Shown: positions 16,721 to 26,521 of the stretch, in pieces
How the letters are laid out: every line of letters begins with the position of its first letter
Position numbering within the stretch: the stretch's first letter is position 1
Origin: Chloroflexota bacterium
GTDB taxonomy: Bacteria; Chloroflexota; Chloroflexia; Chloroheliales; Chloroheliaceae
Direction: 5' to 3'
Assembly: GCA_028287745.1 (NCBI GenBank)
Contig: JAQBPB010000056.1
Span: 1 to 52,346, forward strand
Length of the DNA stretch: 52,346 bases
Made by a program: the position numbers and the translations under genes
Notes under the pieces: model-generated
The model's database searches: none
Seen by the model: only the letters and a program-made list of their open reading frames with translations
What the model was told of the DNA's origin: nothing

Positions 16721-17084
16721 TACTTTTACTTTTCCAACCGGGTTTCCAGGTAGCCCGGTTAAAACTAGCCAGCCGTTTGACAATCAAAAATGTAAACCTC
16801 TTATGATTAACAAAAGTGGCCTGATGCTTAAAGATTATAAAAAGTTCGCAGGTAGAAGGCGTGAAAAAGCCGCCAGGGGTTATGATAAAATTTTCACTGT
16901 TTTTTATATGCTTGACCGGGTTTACGCCGGTAACTACGGCCTGAGCATGATTAATCCTCAATAATATTTATTTTTTCAGAGCTGCAACGCTTATTTTAAT
17001 ACCGCTTTCATAGCCAGGGCTTACTTTAGGTTTGTACTTAAAATACTTTCCCCGACCCGGGTAACAAAACGGATTTAGAATAAG
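16721..17084. other. Divergent intergenic region between two transcription units
   Basis: This ~364-bp stretch separates the leftward GT-C gene from the rightward six-gene operon and must carry both promoters. It is AT-rich from 16780 onward. Two opposed ORFs of about 100 codons overlap here; neither has a ribosome-binding site or recognisable sequence. No clear operator repeat was seen. Confidence 0.5.
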
Positions 17085-18725
17085 ATGCAAACCAGCTTAA
17101 AGCCTTCCCTGGCCGGTAGCCCCGGCCCTATCCGGCGCAGCCCTACTCGCCGGGATTATCTCTTCCTTTTTCTGGGCCTTATGGCCCTGTTTGCTTATGC
17201 TGCCCCGCGCTGGAACGACTGGAACCAGAACTCGCGTTTGAGCCTGGTGCGCTCGATTGTGGATAGCGGGACGGTTCAAATTGACGCTTTTTCCGCCGCC
17301 AATGGGGATTATGCCTATTACAACGGCCATTATTACTCCGATAAGCCGCCCGGTCCGGCCCTGGCCGGGGTGATTCCCTATGCCGTTTTGAAGCTGGCGC
17401 TTTCCAACCCCCTCGCCGACTGGCTGTTGGATAAAGTTAGCAAATCCAGTTCTTTTAGCCGGACTTTTTCCGAAGGCAGCGTCGCGGGCGTGGCCGACAG
17501 CACCCCACGCGATAAATTACTGGGCGCGTTGGCCCGCATCTGGCTCTCGCTCCTGCTGGTTGCGCTGCCGGTAGCCCTGATGCTGTGCTGTTTTTGGGCC
17601 TGGACCTGCCAGATTACCGGGCGCTACCGCACCAGCCTGGCCCTGACGCTGGGCCTGGCCCTGGGGACTACCCTCTTTCCCTACAGCTCGCTTTTTTACA
17701 GTAATGCCCTGACCGCCGCCCTGCTGTTCATCAGCTTCTTCCTATTATATAAGGCAAAAGAGAGGGTCTTGGAAAGGGCAAAAGAAAAGGCCGGACAGCA
17801 CCCGGTCCCGGGGAAACTGTACTGGCTGGTAGGTACTTTACTTGGCCTGAGTGTAATTTCGCAGTATGAAACGGTTTTAATTGCCGCGCCCCTGGGGCTG
17901 TATGCCCTGGCACATCCGGCTACCTGGCGAGAGCGGGGCCGCCGCACCCTCTGGTTGGTACTGGGTGGGCTGCCGCCGGGCCTCGTCCTGGTAATCTACG
18001 ACCTGGTAAGTTTCAATACGCCCCTGCCAGTGGGATATGAATACTCGATTTTGTGGGCCGACCGCCATTCCCAGGGATTTCTTAGCCTGACCTACCCGCA
18101 CCTTGAGGCCGTCTGGGGCCTGACTTTCAGCCCCTACCGGGGATTGTTCCTCTTATCGCCGTTTCTTTTGCTGGCCTTGCCCGGCTACTATTTCGGCTTG
18201 CGGCGCGCAGGCTTGCGCCTGGAAACCGCCCTTTGCCTGTGGTCCAGCCTGGCCTTCTTTCTGTTTAACACCAGTTCGGCCATGTGGTGGGGTGGCTTCA
18301 CTTTTGGTCCCCGCTACATGATTTCCTGCCTGCCGTTCCTGGCGCTGGCGGTGGCTTTACTGGTGCGCGAGGCTGATTTACGGCACTGGCCCGGCCTGGG
18401 CTGGTGGTTTGGCCTGCCGGTAGCGCTTTCCGTTTTGATTGTGCTGCCTGCGTCGCTGGTGGGCCGGGACTGGCCCAGTGAAGCCTACCAGAACCCCCTG
18501 CCGGAGTTCCTCTGGCCCAAACTGTTAGCCGGGGACCTGGCGCGTAACCCGGGGATGGCCCTCGGGTTGAAAGGCCCGTTGAGTTATTTGCCGCTGCTAT
18601 TGGCGCTGGGGTTGCTCTATGGAGCGTTATATCACTGGCCCCGGGGCTTTCCACCCGGAACAGGACGCAATCCCGCGCCCCAGGAAAACGGCCTGGCCTT
18701 GAAGCTAATGGAACCTGAAAAATGA
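17085..18725 (+). CDS. Polytopic GT-C-like membrane protein
   Basis: 546 residues; ATG 17085 has no obvious Shine-Dalgarno. After a basic N terminus (RRSPTRRD) there are about eleven membrane helices. The first external loop carries RWNDWNQNSRLSLVRSIVDS and NGHYYSDKPPGPALAGV, a combination found in bacterial family-39-like membrane glycosyltransferases. Later segments include LFYSNALTAALLFISFFLLY and MWWGGFTFGPRYM, where the FGPRY motif is shared with such proteins. It is probably a transferase that uses polyprenyl-linked sugar on the outer face; that is a family-level inference. It opens a tightly packed rightward operon and overlaps the next start by four bases (ATGA), so translation is coupled. 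Confidence 0.78.
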   Translation: MQTSLKPSLAGSPGPIRRSPTRRDYLFLFLGLMALFAYAAPRWNDWNQNSRLSLVRSIVDSGTVQIDAFSAANGDYAYYNGHYYSDKPPGPALAGVIPYAVLKLALSNPLADWLLDKVSKSSSFSRTFSEGSVAGVADSTPRDKLLGALARIWLSLLLVALPVALMLCCFWAWTCQITGRYRTSLALTLGLALGTTLFPYSSLFYSNALTAALLFISFFLLYKAKERVLERAKEKAGQHPVPGKLYWLVGTLLGLSVISQYETVLIAAPLGLYALAHPATWRERGRRTLWLVLGGLPPGLVLVIYDLVSFNTPLPVGYEYSILWADRHSQGFLSLTYPHLEAVWGLTFSPYRGLFLLSPFLLLALPGYYFGLRRAGLRLETALCLWSSLAFFLFNTSSAMWWGGFTFGPRYMISCLPFLALAVALLVREADLRHWPGLGWWFGLPVALSVLIVLPASLVGRDWPSEAYQNPLPEFLWPKLLAGDLARNPGMALGLKGPLSYLPLLLALGLLYGALYHWPRGFPPGTGRNPAPQENGLALKLMEPEK

Positions 18726-20461
18726 GCATGAACTTGAGAACTTCGCTAAACCCGGTTAAGGTCACCGGCCCGGTTGTTGAAAAGGCCGTTCCCGCCAGGC
18801 CGGTTTCGGAATTCAAGTTTCCGGCCGCGATTACCGGCCTGGTCTTAGTCTTCACCAGCCTGCCGTATCTCTTTGGCTACCTGCGCACCCCTCAAAATAA
18901 AGTTTTTATGGGGATAATGCTTGACGTGCCGGACACTACCCAGTACTGGGCCTGGATGCGCGAGATGGGCCATACCTGGGTTATTGCCAATCCCCTGACT
19001 TCCGAACCCAATGACCCGGTATTTTTCAACCTGTTATGGGGTTTCCTGGGACACTTCCAGGCTTTGACCGGCCTTGAGCAGGTCTGGGTTTACCAGCTTT
19101 TCCGGTCAGGAGCGATAGGGCTGTTTGGCTGGCTGGCCTGGCTATTCTGCAAATTCATTTTCGCCCGGCCCCTGGCCTACCGGACGGCCTATGTCCTCAT
19201 CCTGTTGGGAAGCGGCTGGGGCTGGCTGCCGGTGGCAATTAAACAGTTCACCGGCACGCTGTCCAACCCCCTGGCGGTCTTTATTGCCGAACCAAACGGA
19301 TTTTATTCGGCCCTGGCCTTTCCGCACCTGATTTTTTCGGCGGCCCTGTTACTGACGATTTTCCGCCTGACCCTGGTTGCCGGGGAAAGCGGGCGGTTCG
19401 GCCCGGTCTGGGCCGCCGCCGGGCTGGCCCTGGTCCTGGGCCTTGAACATACCTACGACCTGATAATCGTCTACGCCGTGTTGGGAGCTTACTGGCTGTG
19501 GCGGGTAGCGCGCTTTCGCCGCATAGAGTGGTTCTGGATTCGCCTGGGCCTGGTAATTGGCCTGGTTTCGGCCCTGCCCTCGTTGTATTCAGCTTATCTG
19601 ACGGTTGCCAATCCTACCTGGAAAGGGGTACTGGCCCAGTATGGCAACGGCCTGGTTTATACGCCAGACCCCTTTAACCTGGTAATTTTGATGGGGCCGC
19701 TGTTGCTATTAGCCTTTTTAGGCTTGCTGGCTCCCGCGCCGCCTACTCTCAAGCCAATGGAGTCCGGTCAGGCCAGGGCGGCAAACGAACGCCTGGAATT
19801 TATCAAGGTCTGGTTCGTGGCCGGTTGTTTTTTGATTTATATACCGACCGACTTCCAGGTAAAAATGTTGAATGGCTGGCAGGTCCCGGTCTTTTTGCTG
19901 GCCGTGGCGGCCATACTCGGCCCGGTCCGGGGAGTACTGGGTTCGCTGAAGTGGCGCTCCGAGCGAGTAACCTGGTCCAGCTGGTTTGAACCGGGCCTGT
20001 GCGCTTTATTGCTGGCCGTGGCCCTGCCGACCACTCTCTACCTGTTTAGCTGGCGGCTGGTTGACCTGAACCGGGCGACCGCGCCCTACTATCTCGAAAA
20101 AGACGAGCTGGCGGCTATGGCCTGGCTGGAAAAGCCCCCGCAAGGGCCAGGCATTGTACTGTCATCCGAAACCCTGGGCCAATACCTGGCACCCCGGACG
20201 GGACAGCGGCCTTTCCTGGCCCACTGGGCCATGACGCTGGAATATTACAAAAAGCGCGACCTGGCGGCGGAAGCCCTTAACCCGGCTACTTCTTCCGAGA
20301 GGCGGGCGGCGATCCTGGCCGAGTATCACATAAAGTATTTGCTGTATGGTTCGGCCGAAAAGCGGGCCGCGCCGGAACTGACGGACCCTCGCTTGCAAAA
20401 AGCTTTCAGTTTCCCGCAAGCTGATGTCTATATCTATGCACCGGCGGAACCAGGAGGTTAG
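18722..20461 (+). CDS. Polytopic membrane protein, probable GT-C type
   Basis: 579 residues starting at ATG 18722 inside the preceding stop (ATGA overlap). About ten to twelve membrane helices start near residue 38 (FPAAITGLVLVFTSLPYLFG). The first external loop is long and contains GIMLDVPDTTQYWAWMRE and NPLTSEPNDPVFFN, acidic segments similar in position to the catalytic loop of GT-C enzymes. A ~110-residue soluble domain follows the last helix (ILSSETLGQYLAPRTGQR, then AILAEYHIKYLLYG), as in many GT-C and YfhO-like proteins. I infer a glycan-transfer or modification role from context; the family assignment is not certain. The final Gly-Gly codons contain the AGGAGG ribosome-binding site for the next gene. 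Confidence 0.72.
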   Translation: MSMNLRTSLNPVKVTGPVVEKAVPARPVSEFKFPAAITGLVLVFTSLPYLFGYLRTPQNKVFMGIMLDVPDTTQYWAWMREMGHTWVIANPLTSEPNDPVFFNLLWGFLGHFQALTGLEQVWVYQLFRSGAIGLFGWLAWLFCKFIFARPLAYRTAYVLILLGSGWGWLPVAIKQFTGTLSNPLAVFIAEPNGFYSALAFPHLIFSAALLLTIFRLTLVAGESGRFGPVWAAAGLALVLGLEHTYDLIIVYAVLGAYWLWRVARFRRIEWFWIRLGLVIGLVSALPSLYSAYLTVANPTWKGVLAQYGNGLVYTPDPFNLVILMGPLLLLAFLGLLAPAPPTLKPMESGQARAANERLEFIKVWFVAGCFLIYIPTDFQVKMLNGWQVPVFLLAVAAILGPVRGVLGSLKWRSERVTWSSWFEPGLCALLLAVALPTTLYLFSWRLVDLNRATAPYYLEKDELAAMAWLEKPPQGPGIVLSSETLGQYLAPRTGQRPFLAHWAMTLEYYKKRDLAAEALNPATSSERRAAILAEYHIKYLLYGSAEKRAAPELTDPRLQKAFSFPQADVYIYAPAEPGG

Positions 20462-20462
20462 C

Positions 20463-21635
20463 GTGAAGATTGGAATAGATGTGCGCTATTTGTCGCACGG
20501 TTTAATGGGCGGCGTCCATACTTATGTTTATAACCTGGTGAGCGAACTGGCCCGCCTGGAAACGGCCAACCGGTTTTATTTGTATGCCGATACCAAGCGG
20601 CCCTTTGAACTGGCCGGTTTGCCGCCCAATTTCAGTTTGCGCCTGTTACCCTGGCGCAACAAACTGGATATGGTCAAAAGCGATTTGATTTTGGGCCGGG
20701 TGGCCGCCCGGGACAACCTGGACGTTATCCACTTCCCGGCCAATTACGGCTTCGGGCCGCCGGGAGTGCCTTCTATTGTCACCCTGCATGACGCGCTTAA
20801 TATCTTCCCGCTCTGGGAGTCGGTTAAACGCGATTTAACCCGGCCCAAACGGGTCGGTTTGACCCTCTATTTGCAACTGATGACCCGGCTATCGGCCCGG
20901 CGGACAACCCGCTTTCTGACCGTTTCCAGATTTGCGGCCAGGGACATAGTCGAAGTAAGCCGGGGCCGGATTAATCCGGACCAACTTGAGGTAATTTATT
21001 CGGCGGCGGCGGAACAATTCCGGCCTATCACCGACCATGACCGGCTGGCCGAGGTGCGGCAGCGCCTGGGTTTAACGGACCGGTTCGTGCTGGCGGACGG
21101 CCTGAAGAACCCCGGCGTTATCCTGCGGGCCTGGGACCGCCTGCCGGAAGATATGCGCCGTGAAACTCAACTGGTCTTTTTCAGCCGCCGCCCCGACCTG
21201 CTACCCACCGCCCAGGCCGCTATTAAAGAAGGCCGCGTGCATCACCTGCTGCGCCCTTCCCAGGCTGACCTTGTCGCAGCCTATAGTATGGCCGAACTTT
21301 TTCTCTTTCCGTCCTGGATTGAAGGTTTTGGCCTGCCCATCCTGGAGGCAATGGCCTGCGGTGCGCCGGTAATCGCTTCCGATAGAGGTTCGATACCCGA
21401 AATAGGGGCGGAAGCAGCCCTCTATCACGACGCTGAAGACGATGTCCACCTGGCCTGCTACCTGGCCGAACTGCTAACCTCTCCCTGGAAACGCGACAGG
21501 CTGCGCCAGCGCGGGTTCGAGCGGGCCAGGCAATTTAACTGGCTAAGGGCAGCCCAGGAACTCAACCGGCTCTACGAAACTACGGCCCGTTCCGGTACCC
21601 TTGCGCTGGCGGGCGCCCCCCGGTATGGGAGCTGA
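20463..21635 (+). CDS. GT4-family glycosyltransferase
   Basis: 390 residues from GTG 20463. AGGAGG at 20452-20457 and the fit of VKIGIDVRYLSHGLMGG to GT4 N termini decide this start over the ATGs at 20424 and 20436, which lie inside the preceding gene. GT-B fold: N-terminal glycine-rich loop HGLMGGVHTYVYNL; catalytic/donor-binding C-terminal motif SWIEGFGLPILEAMACGAPV followed by SDRGSIPEI, the classical E-x7-E retaining GT4 signature. It adds a hexose or deoxyhexose to the growing lipid-linked unit in the cytoplasm; specificity is unknown. It sits one base after the preceding stop and two bases before the flippase gene, so the three are translationally coupled. Confidence 0.92.
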   Translation: MKIGIDVRYLSHGLMGGVHTYVYNLVSELARLETANRFYLYADTKRPFELAGLPPNFSLRLLPWRNKLDMVKSDLILGRVAARDNLDVIHFPANYGFGPPGVPSIVTLHDALNIFPLWESVKRDLTRPKRVGLTLYLQLMTRLSARRTTRFLTVSRFAARDIVEVSRGRINPDQLEVIYSAAAEQFRPITDHDRLAEVRQRLGLTDRFVLADGLKNPGVILRAWDRLPEDMRRETQLVFFSRRPDLLPTAQAAIKEGRVHHLLRPSQADLVAAYSMAELFLFPSWIEGFGLPILEAMACGAPVIASDRGSIPEIGAEAALYHDAEDDVHLACYLAELLTSPWKRDRLRQRGFERARQFNWLRAAQELNRLYETTARSGTLALAGAPRYGS

Positions 21636-21637
21636 CT

Positions 21638-23119
21638 ATGGTAGTACGCAACTCCATGTACAACCTGGGCGTCCAGGTCGTAATCAAGCTGGTATCTTTC
21701 GGTTTCATGATTTTCGTGATACGCCAGCTTGGCGCGACCGAATTTGGTAAATACAGCACCGCGGCCGCTTTCGTGGCGATCCTGATGGTCCTGGCCGACA
21801 TGGGTATCGGCAGTTACATCAGCCGGGAGATTGCCCAGGATGAAAGTAAGGCCGAATTTCTCCTGGGAAATATGATTGCCCTGCGCCTGACGCTCTCGAC
21901 CGGCTTTATAGTTGTTACCACTGCGCTGGCTTTATTGACCGGGTATAACGCCGACCTGGTGCTGGGAATTTTCATGATAAGTTCCTCCCAGTTGCTATTT
22001 GCGGTGCAAAGCAGCGTGGACGCCGTCTTTCTCGGTACCCAGCGGTTGGGCGCGGTGGCCCTGGCGGGCCTGGTCAACCAGCTTATCCTGGTAGGTAGCG
22101 GAGTGCTGATTCTACTGCTTGGTTATGGGTTCCTGGGATTAATCGTGGCCTCTTTGCTGGGTAACGCGATGGCTTGCTTGCTCAACATCTGGAATTTCAG
22201 GCGTTCCGGCAAGCGTATCCGGCTGCTATTTTATTTCGGTTACTGGCCTGGTCTGCTAAAAAGAAGCCTGCCTTTTGGCATCAACCAACTGGCGTTGTCT
22301 TTTACTTACAAGCTGGACAGCCTGATGCTGGGCTGGTTTGGCACGCTGGCTGTGGTAGGAATGTACAACACGGCTTACAACCTGATTTTCACCCTATCTA
22401 CCCTATCCAACAGTATTAACCTGGCCCTTTTCCCGCATATGACGCGCCAGTTCACACGCAACCCGGTAGCGGCCCGGCGCAACTTTGGCAATTACTTGCG
22501 CTATCTCCTGTTACTTTCCCTGCCGATGGCCGTGATCGGTTCTATCCTGGCGGAGCCGCTGGCCCATTTTCTTTTTTCCAGAGCCTATACCCAGAGCGGC
22601 CTGGCCCTGAAAATCCTGGCCTGGGCTTTACCCCTGATGTTTCTAAACGAACTGCTAGGCTATATTGGCGCGACCTTACACATGGAAAAATCTATCGCGC
22701 AGCTTCGCCTGGTATTGGCTGGGAGCAACCTGGGCATGAACCTGGTAGCCATTCCCCTGTTTGGCATCGCCGGGGCCAGTACCACTACGGTTTTGACCGA
22801 GGCAATCGGGATTGGCCTGTTTATTTATCTATTCCGGAACGAAGCAATCTTTCCGGCCAGCCCGGCCTGGCTGGTCCGGCCCGGGCTGGCGGCCGCGGCA
22901 GCCGGGGCGGGCGCTTTTGCCTGCCACGATTGGCCGGTCTGGTTGAGCGGGCCGCTGGCGCTGGTGGTTTATACCGGCAGCCTGCTGGCAACCGGGGCAA
23001 TCAAACCGGCTGAATTTAAAGTGCTGGCCGGGGCCTTTGCCCGGCGCAAGGATACCGGCCCGGTTGAACCTGAATCCGCTGACCTCGTAATGGCTTATCC
23101 CAAACCTGAATTAAATTAA
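21638..23119 (+). CDS. Wzx-type polysaccharide flippase (MOP superfamily)
   Basis: 493 residues with about fourteen membrane helices. The N terminus NSMYNLGVQVVIKLVSFGFM followed by IFVIRQLGATEFGKYS and DMGIGSYISREIAQD is typical of Wzx/RfbX-like polysaccharide_synt proteins. The central LPFGINQLALSFTYKLDS with MLGWFGTLAVVGMYNTAYN is also a family pattern. It would flip undecaprenyl-pyrophosphate-linked repeat units to the outer face before polymerisation. ATG 21638 has GGGAG at 8 nt. It is fourth in the rightward operon and the only flippase in the window, so it presumably serves all the transferases here. Confidence 0.9.
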   Translation: MVVRNSMYNLGVQVVIKLVSFGFMIFVIRQLGATEFGKYSTAAAFVAILMVLADMGIGSYISREIAQDESKAEFLLGNMIALRLTLSTGFIVVTTALALLTGYNADLVLGIFMISSSQLLFAVQSSVDAVFLGTQRLGAVALAGLVNQLILVGSGVLILLLGYGFLGLIVASLLGNAMACLLNIWNFRRSGKRIRLLFYFGYWPGLLKRSLPFGINQLALSFTYKLDSLMLGWFGTLAVVGMYNTAYNLIFTLSTLSNSINLALFPHMTRQFTRNPVAARRNFGNYLRYLLLLSLPMAVIGSILAEPLAHFLFSRAYTQSGLALKILAWALPLMFLNELLGYIGATLHMEKSIAQLRLVLAGSNLGMNLVAIPLFGIAGASTTTVLTEAIGIGLFIYLFRNEAIFPASPAWLVRPGLAAAAAGAGAFACHDWPVWLSGPLALVVYTGSLLATGAIKPAEFKVLAGAFARRKDTGPVEPESADLVMAYPKPELN

Positions 23120-23165
23120 GGCGGGTTATACCTGCCCGGTAGAGATTATCAAAGAGAGCTGGAAT

Positions 23166-24581
23166 ATGAAAATAGTGGTCGTAAGTCATCAATTACCGCC
23201 TAATTACCGGTCGGGGGCCGAGCTTTACGCCTGGCAGCAATGCCGCTGGTTACAAAACCAGGGCCACGAGGTGCGCGCGGTCGCGGTCGAAGATATTGAA
23301 GCCCGGCTGCCCCACCTGGAAGCCCGTCCGGAAGTTTACCAGGGAGTGCCGGTAACGCGGTTGCATTTCGACCGGCTGAATTATCCCAACCCGCTGGAGG
23401 TTAGCCATAACAACCCTGAAGTTGAAGCCTGGTTTAAAACCTATTTAGACGAGTTCGAGCCGGAATTACTACTGGTTAACGCCTGTTACCTGCTGGGGGT
23501 GGGCATTTTGACGGCAGCCCGGCAGGCCGGTATTCCGGTCGTGCTGACTTTGCACGACTTCTGGTTTTTGTGCCAGCGCCTTACCCTGATGCGTCCGGAC
23601 GGAACGCTCTGCGATGGTCAGGTAACCCCGGCTGACTGCGCCCTGTGCCTGGCTAAAGACCGGCGCCGCTATCTTTTGGCCGATAAACTCAGCGGCGGTC
23701 TGGCCGGACGAGCCCTGGTCGCCGGGGCCACGGCCGGTTGGCAGCCTTTCCAGCAGTTGCTGGGAGGGCCACGCAAGCTTGAAACCCTGGCAAACCGCCG
23801 CCGGGTCTTACTGGAAGCGCTCGGCCAGGTAGAACGCATTATCGCGCCGTCACAATACCTGAAACAGGTCTTTGTCGAAAATAACTTTCCCGCCGATAAG
23901 ATTCATTACTGCCGCTACGGGCTGGATACGGCGCGGCTGGTCAGCCTGGAGCAAGAACGGTCTCGCCGGGACCGGCTGTCCGGCGCCGGGGAAGGCCACC
24001 GGCCGCTGCGGGTAGGCTACCTGGGCCAGGTCTTGCCGCATAAAGGGGTGGACGTACTGGTGGAAGCTTTTGGCCTGGTAAAAAGCCGGTCCGCTGACCA
24101 GGCCGGAATCAGTTTAACAGTGCATGGCGAGATGGGCCGCAATCCGGCATATGATGCGAAATTGCACCGCCTGGCCGCAGGCGACAGCCGGATAAAGTTT
24201 GCCGGGGCTTACAACGCCGCGCAATTACCGGAGATTTTGCTGCCACTGGACCTGGTGGTAGTGCCTTCTATCTGGCTGGAAAACTCACCCATTGTCATTA
24301 TGGAAGCCCAGTCCGCCGGGATACCGGTTATCGCTACTGACCTGGGCGGAATGGCCGAAATGGTCCGGCATGGTGAAAACGGCTTGCTCTTTGCCCGCAA
24401 AGATGCCAGGGACCTGGCAAAGCAACTCCAAAGGCTGCTGGACGAGCCGGGTTTATTGGCCCGGTTGAGGGCCGGAACGGTCCCGGTTAAATCGCTGGAC
24501 CAGGAGTTTGCCGAACTGGTCCCGCTATACTCCCAGGTGGTGGCCGAAGCAGCCTTGAAAAGAGCCGGACAGCTTCGTTAA
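23166..24581 (+). CDS. GT4-family glycosyltransferase with Cys-rich insert
   Basis: 471 residues; ATG 23166 has GAGAG upstream. The N terminus KIVVVSHQLPPNYRSGAELY is the GT-B donor-independent Rossmann loop. The central LTLHDFWFLCQRL, then CDGQVTPADCALC gives four cysteines (C at DFWFLC, CDG, DCALC), a pattern seen in a subgroup of GT4 enzymes and possibly a structural metal site. The C-terminal domain has LRVGYLGQVLPHKGVDVLVE and SIWLENSPIVIMEAQSAGIP followed by DLGGMAEMV, the retaining GT4 signature. Specificity is unknown. It lies 46 bp after the flippase gene in the same operon. Confidence 0.9.
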   Translation: MKIVVVSHQLPPNYRSGAELYAWQQCRWLQNQGHEVRAVAVEDIEARLPHLEARPEVYQGVPVTRLHFDRLNYPNPLEVSHNNPEVEAWFKTYLDEFEPELLLVNACYLLGVGILTAARQAGIPVVLTLHDFWFLCQRLTLMRPDGTLCDGQVTPADCALCLAKDRRRYLLADKLSGGLAGRALVAGATAGWQPFQQLLGGPRKLETLANRRRVLLEALGQVERIIAPSQYLKQVFVENNFPADKIHYCRYGLDTARLVSLEQERSRRDRLSGAGEGHRPLRVGYLGQVLPHKGVDVLVEAFGLVKSRSADQAGISLTVHGEMGRNPAYDAKLHRLAAGDSRIKFAGAYNAAQLPEILLPLDLVVVPSIWLENSPIVIMEAQSAGIPVIATDLGGMAEMVRHGENGLLFARKDARDLAKQLQRLLDEPGLLARLRAGTVPVKSLDQEFAELVPLYSQVVAEAALKRAGQLR

Positions 24582-24622
24582 GCCGGTTTCAGTACTTGTT
24601 CCGTGACCGGAAGTTAGTTAAT

Positions 24623-26470
24623 ATGCAGCCTCTCTCTCCTACCGTCCGGGTTAATTGTGCCTTGAAACCCGGCAATTTGCCGCAAGCTTTATTTACTCGC
24701 TTACCGCTGTTTGGCGGGAGTGTGCTTATCTACAGCCTGGGCTTGCTGCTGAGCGGCTGGCTGGCGAATGGCAACCCGGCGCGAACTTTCTGGCTGGCCG
24801 TGAGTGTCGCGCTCTTCTGGGTGGTCTGCCTGGTTAGCCGGAAACCGGCCTATCTCTACTATCTGGGGCTGGGAATGACAACTTTCCTGAGCCTGGTAGG
24901 CTGGATTTCGGCGGCTAACCTGGATGACGATTACCTGAGATTTAATTTCATTTCCCAGGAAATATTAAAGATAAACCGGCTTTTAAGCCCGCACCTTGAC
25001 GGCCTCACAATGCACCGGAATACCCTGGCCGGAATGCTGGCCGTATTTGGGGTTCTGGGCCTGAGTTACGGTTTGTTTGCGCGGCGGCGCGGAGTACGTT
25101 GGCTCGGGCTGGCGAACAGCCTGGTTATGCTCCTGTGGCTTTTGATTACAAACAGCCGGGGCGGGTTGTTCGCATTTGTGAGCGGTGGGGCGCTGCTGAT
25201 AGGGTTGGCCTGGCCGCACAGCAGCCCCAGGCAGCGCCGTTACTGGCTTGGCTGGGGCCTGGGACTGACCATTCTAGCCGGTGGATACCTGGTAGCCAGT
25301 GGTCAGTATACCCTTTTCACGCTCGACCGGCTTTTGAATGAAAACGGCAACAGCCGCCTTGAAATATGGAAAACCACTCTCTATATGCTGGGGGAGGTGC
25401 CTTTGACCGGCTTTGGCCCCGGAAATTTCGAGGCGGTCTATCCTTTTTATATAGACCCATCCAGCCTGAGCGGGCGATTTTCCCAGGAACACGCGCATAA
25501 TATCTTCTTGCAAACCTACGGGGAAGCGGGCTTACCCGGCTTTCTGGCTATGCTGATGGTTTTCGGGCGCCTGGTAAGCCTGTGCGGGGTGGCCGTGAAA
25601 AAGGAAGATTACTTTGGAAATTCAAATAACCCGGCGCAAAAGGAATTGTGCAGGTTAGCAGGTTGGGGTGGTCTGGCGGCCTCCGGCACAATGTTTGTCT
25701 TCGGGCTAACCGAATACAACCCCTGGAACGGCCAGTTTACATTCCTGTTCTGGTTTCCGCTGGCCCTGGCGGCCGGAGCCTACCGCCGGGAAAATACCGG
25801 CCTCCACCCGGTGAGAGATTTTACCCGGCCCTACAAAGCCGCCCCTTTAGGAGGCAAGTTATTTCTAATAATAGCAGGAATTTTTTTTATGCTGCTGGTT
25901 ACCTGGCAGGGCTGGGGTCTGGCGCTGGTAAACCGGGCCGGCCTGGAGAGCCAGAGCATCTGGCTGGGGGCGAACAATGCCCAACTGGATAATATTAATA
26001 ACCTGTACCGGGAGTCTAAAAGTAGTGTCGGCTGGACCGGCGTTCCCTACCGGGGCGAAGCCTGGGTGGCCGTACAAAAAGGCGATACCGCCAGAGCGCG
26101 CCAGCTGCTGGAACAGGTAATTCAAGCGCAGCCCGGTGACCGGCGAAGCTTGCTCATGCTGGGTGACTTACTGGCCGGGGCCGGGCAGACCGCCGAGGCT
26201 TTACCGCTGTGGCGGCGCGCCGGAGCCGCTGCCCTTTTTGTAGACAGGGGCCGCCAATTATTCGGTAGGGATGATGACCTGGCCTCCGAACCTTATTTCT
26301 TGCATGCTATCGAAATTGACCCGCATTTGTGGGACGGTTATAAATTCCTGGTTGGCCTTTACCAGCGCCACAGCCGCACCCCGGAAGCGATTGCCCTGCT
26401 GGAAAAAGCCCGGCAATTCTTACCCGGCGACCCCAGAGTTTTGTACGAACTAAACCTGCTTAAGACCTGA
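24623..26470 (+). CDS. O-antigen ligase / Wzy-family membrane protein with C-terminal TPRs
   Basis: About 615 residues from ATG 24623 (TTG 24596 is the alternative; neither has a strong site). About ten to eleven membrane helices are followed by the Wzy_C signature: NSRLEIWKTTLYM, PLTGFGPGNFEAVYPF and FSQEHAHNIFLQTYGEAGLPG, where the HAHN histidine is the conserved functional residue of ligases and oligosaccharyltransferases. After the last helix (~residue 430) lies a ~180-residue tetratricopeptide region (GDTARARQLLEQVIQAQPGD, LPLWRRAGAAA, PEAIALLEKARQFLPGD). TPR-bearing members include protein O-glycosyltransferases (PglL-type) as well as polymer ligases, so it could attach the glycan to protein or to cell wall rather than polymerise it. 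Last gene of the rightward operon. Confidence 0.87.
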   Translation: MQPLSPTVRVNCALKPGNLPQALFTRLPLFGGSVLIYSLGLLLSGWLANGNPARTFWLAVSVALFWVVCLVSRKPAYLYYLGLGMTTFLSLVGWISAANLDDDYLRFNFISQEILKINRLLSPHLDGLTMHRNTLAGMLAVFGVLGLSYGLFARRRGVRWLGLANSLVMLLWLLITNSRGGLFAFVSGGALLIGLAWPHSSPRQRRYWLGWGLGLTILAGGYLVASGQYTLFTLDRLLNENGNSRLEIWKTTLYMLGEVPLTGFGPGNFEAVYPFYIDPSSLSGRFSQEHAHNIFLQTYGEAGLPGFLAMLMVFGRLVSLCGVAVKKEDYFGNSNNPAQKELCRLAGWGGLAASGTMFVFGLTEYNPWNGQFTFLFWFPLALAAGAYRRENTGLHPVRDFTRPYKAAPLGGKLFLIIAGIFFMLLVTWQGWGLALVNRAGLESQSIWLGANNAQLDNINNLYRESKSSVGWTGVPYRGEAWVAVQKGDTARARQLLEQVIQAQPGDRRSLLMLGDLLAGAGQTAEALPLWRRAGAAALFVDRGRQLFGRDDDLASEPYFLHAIEIDPHLWDGYKFLVGLYQRHSRTPEAIALLEKARQFLPGDPRVLYELNLLKT

Positions 26471-26521
26471 AAAAAGATTATTGCAAATCCCCCTCGAAAA
26501 TAGCCTGGTCTAAACCGGAAC

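Noticed and set aside
16623..16964. Overlapping 113- and 100-codon ORFs on opposite strands in the divergent region
   Set aside because: Neither has a start signal; both partly overlap the N terminus of the GT-C gene and look like chance frames.
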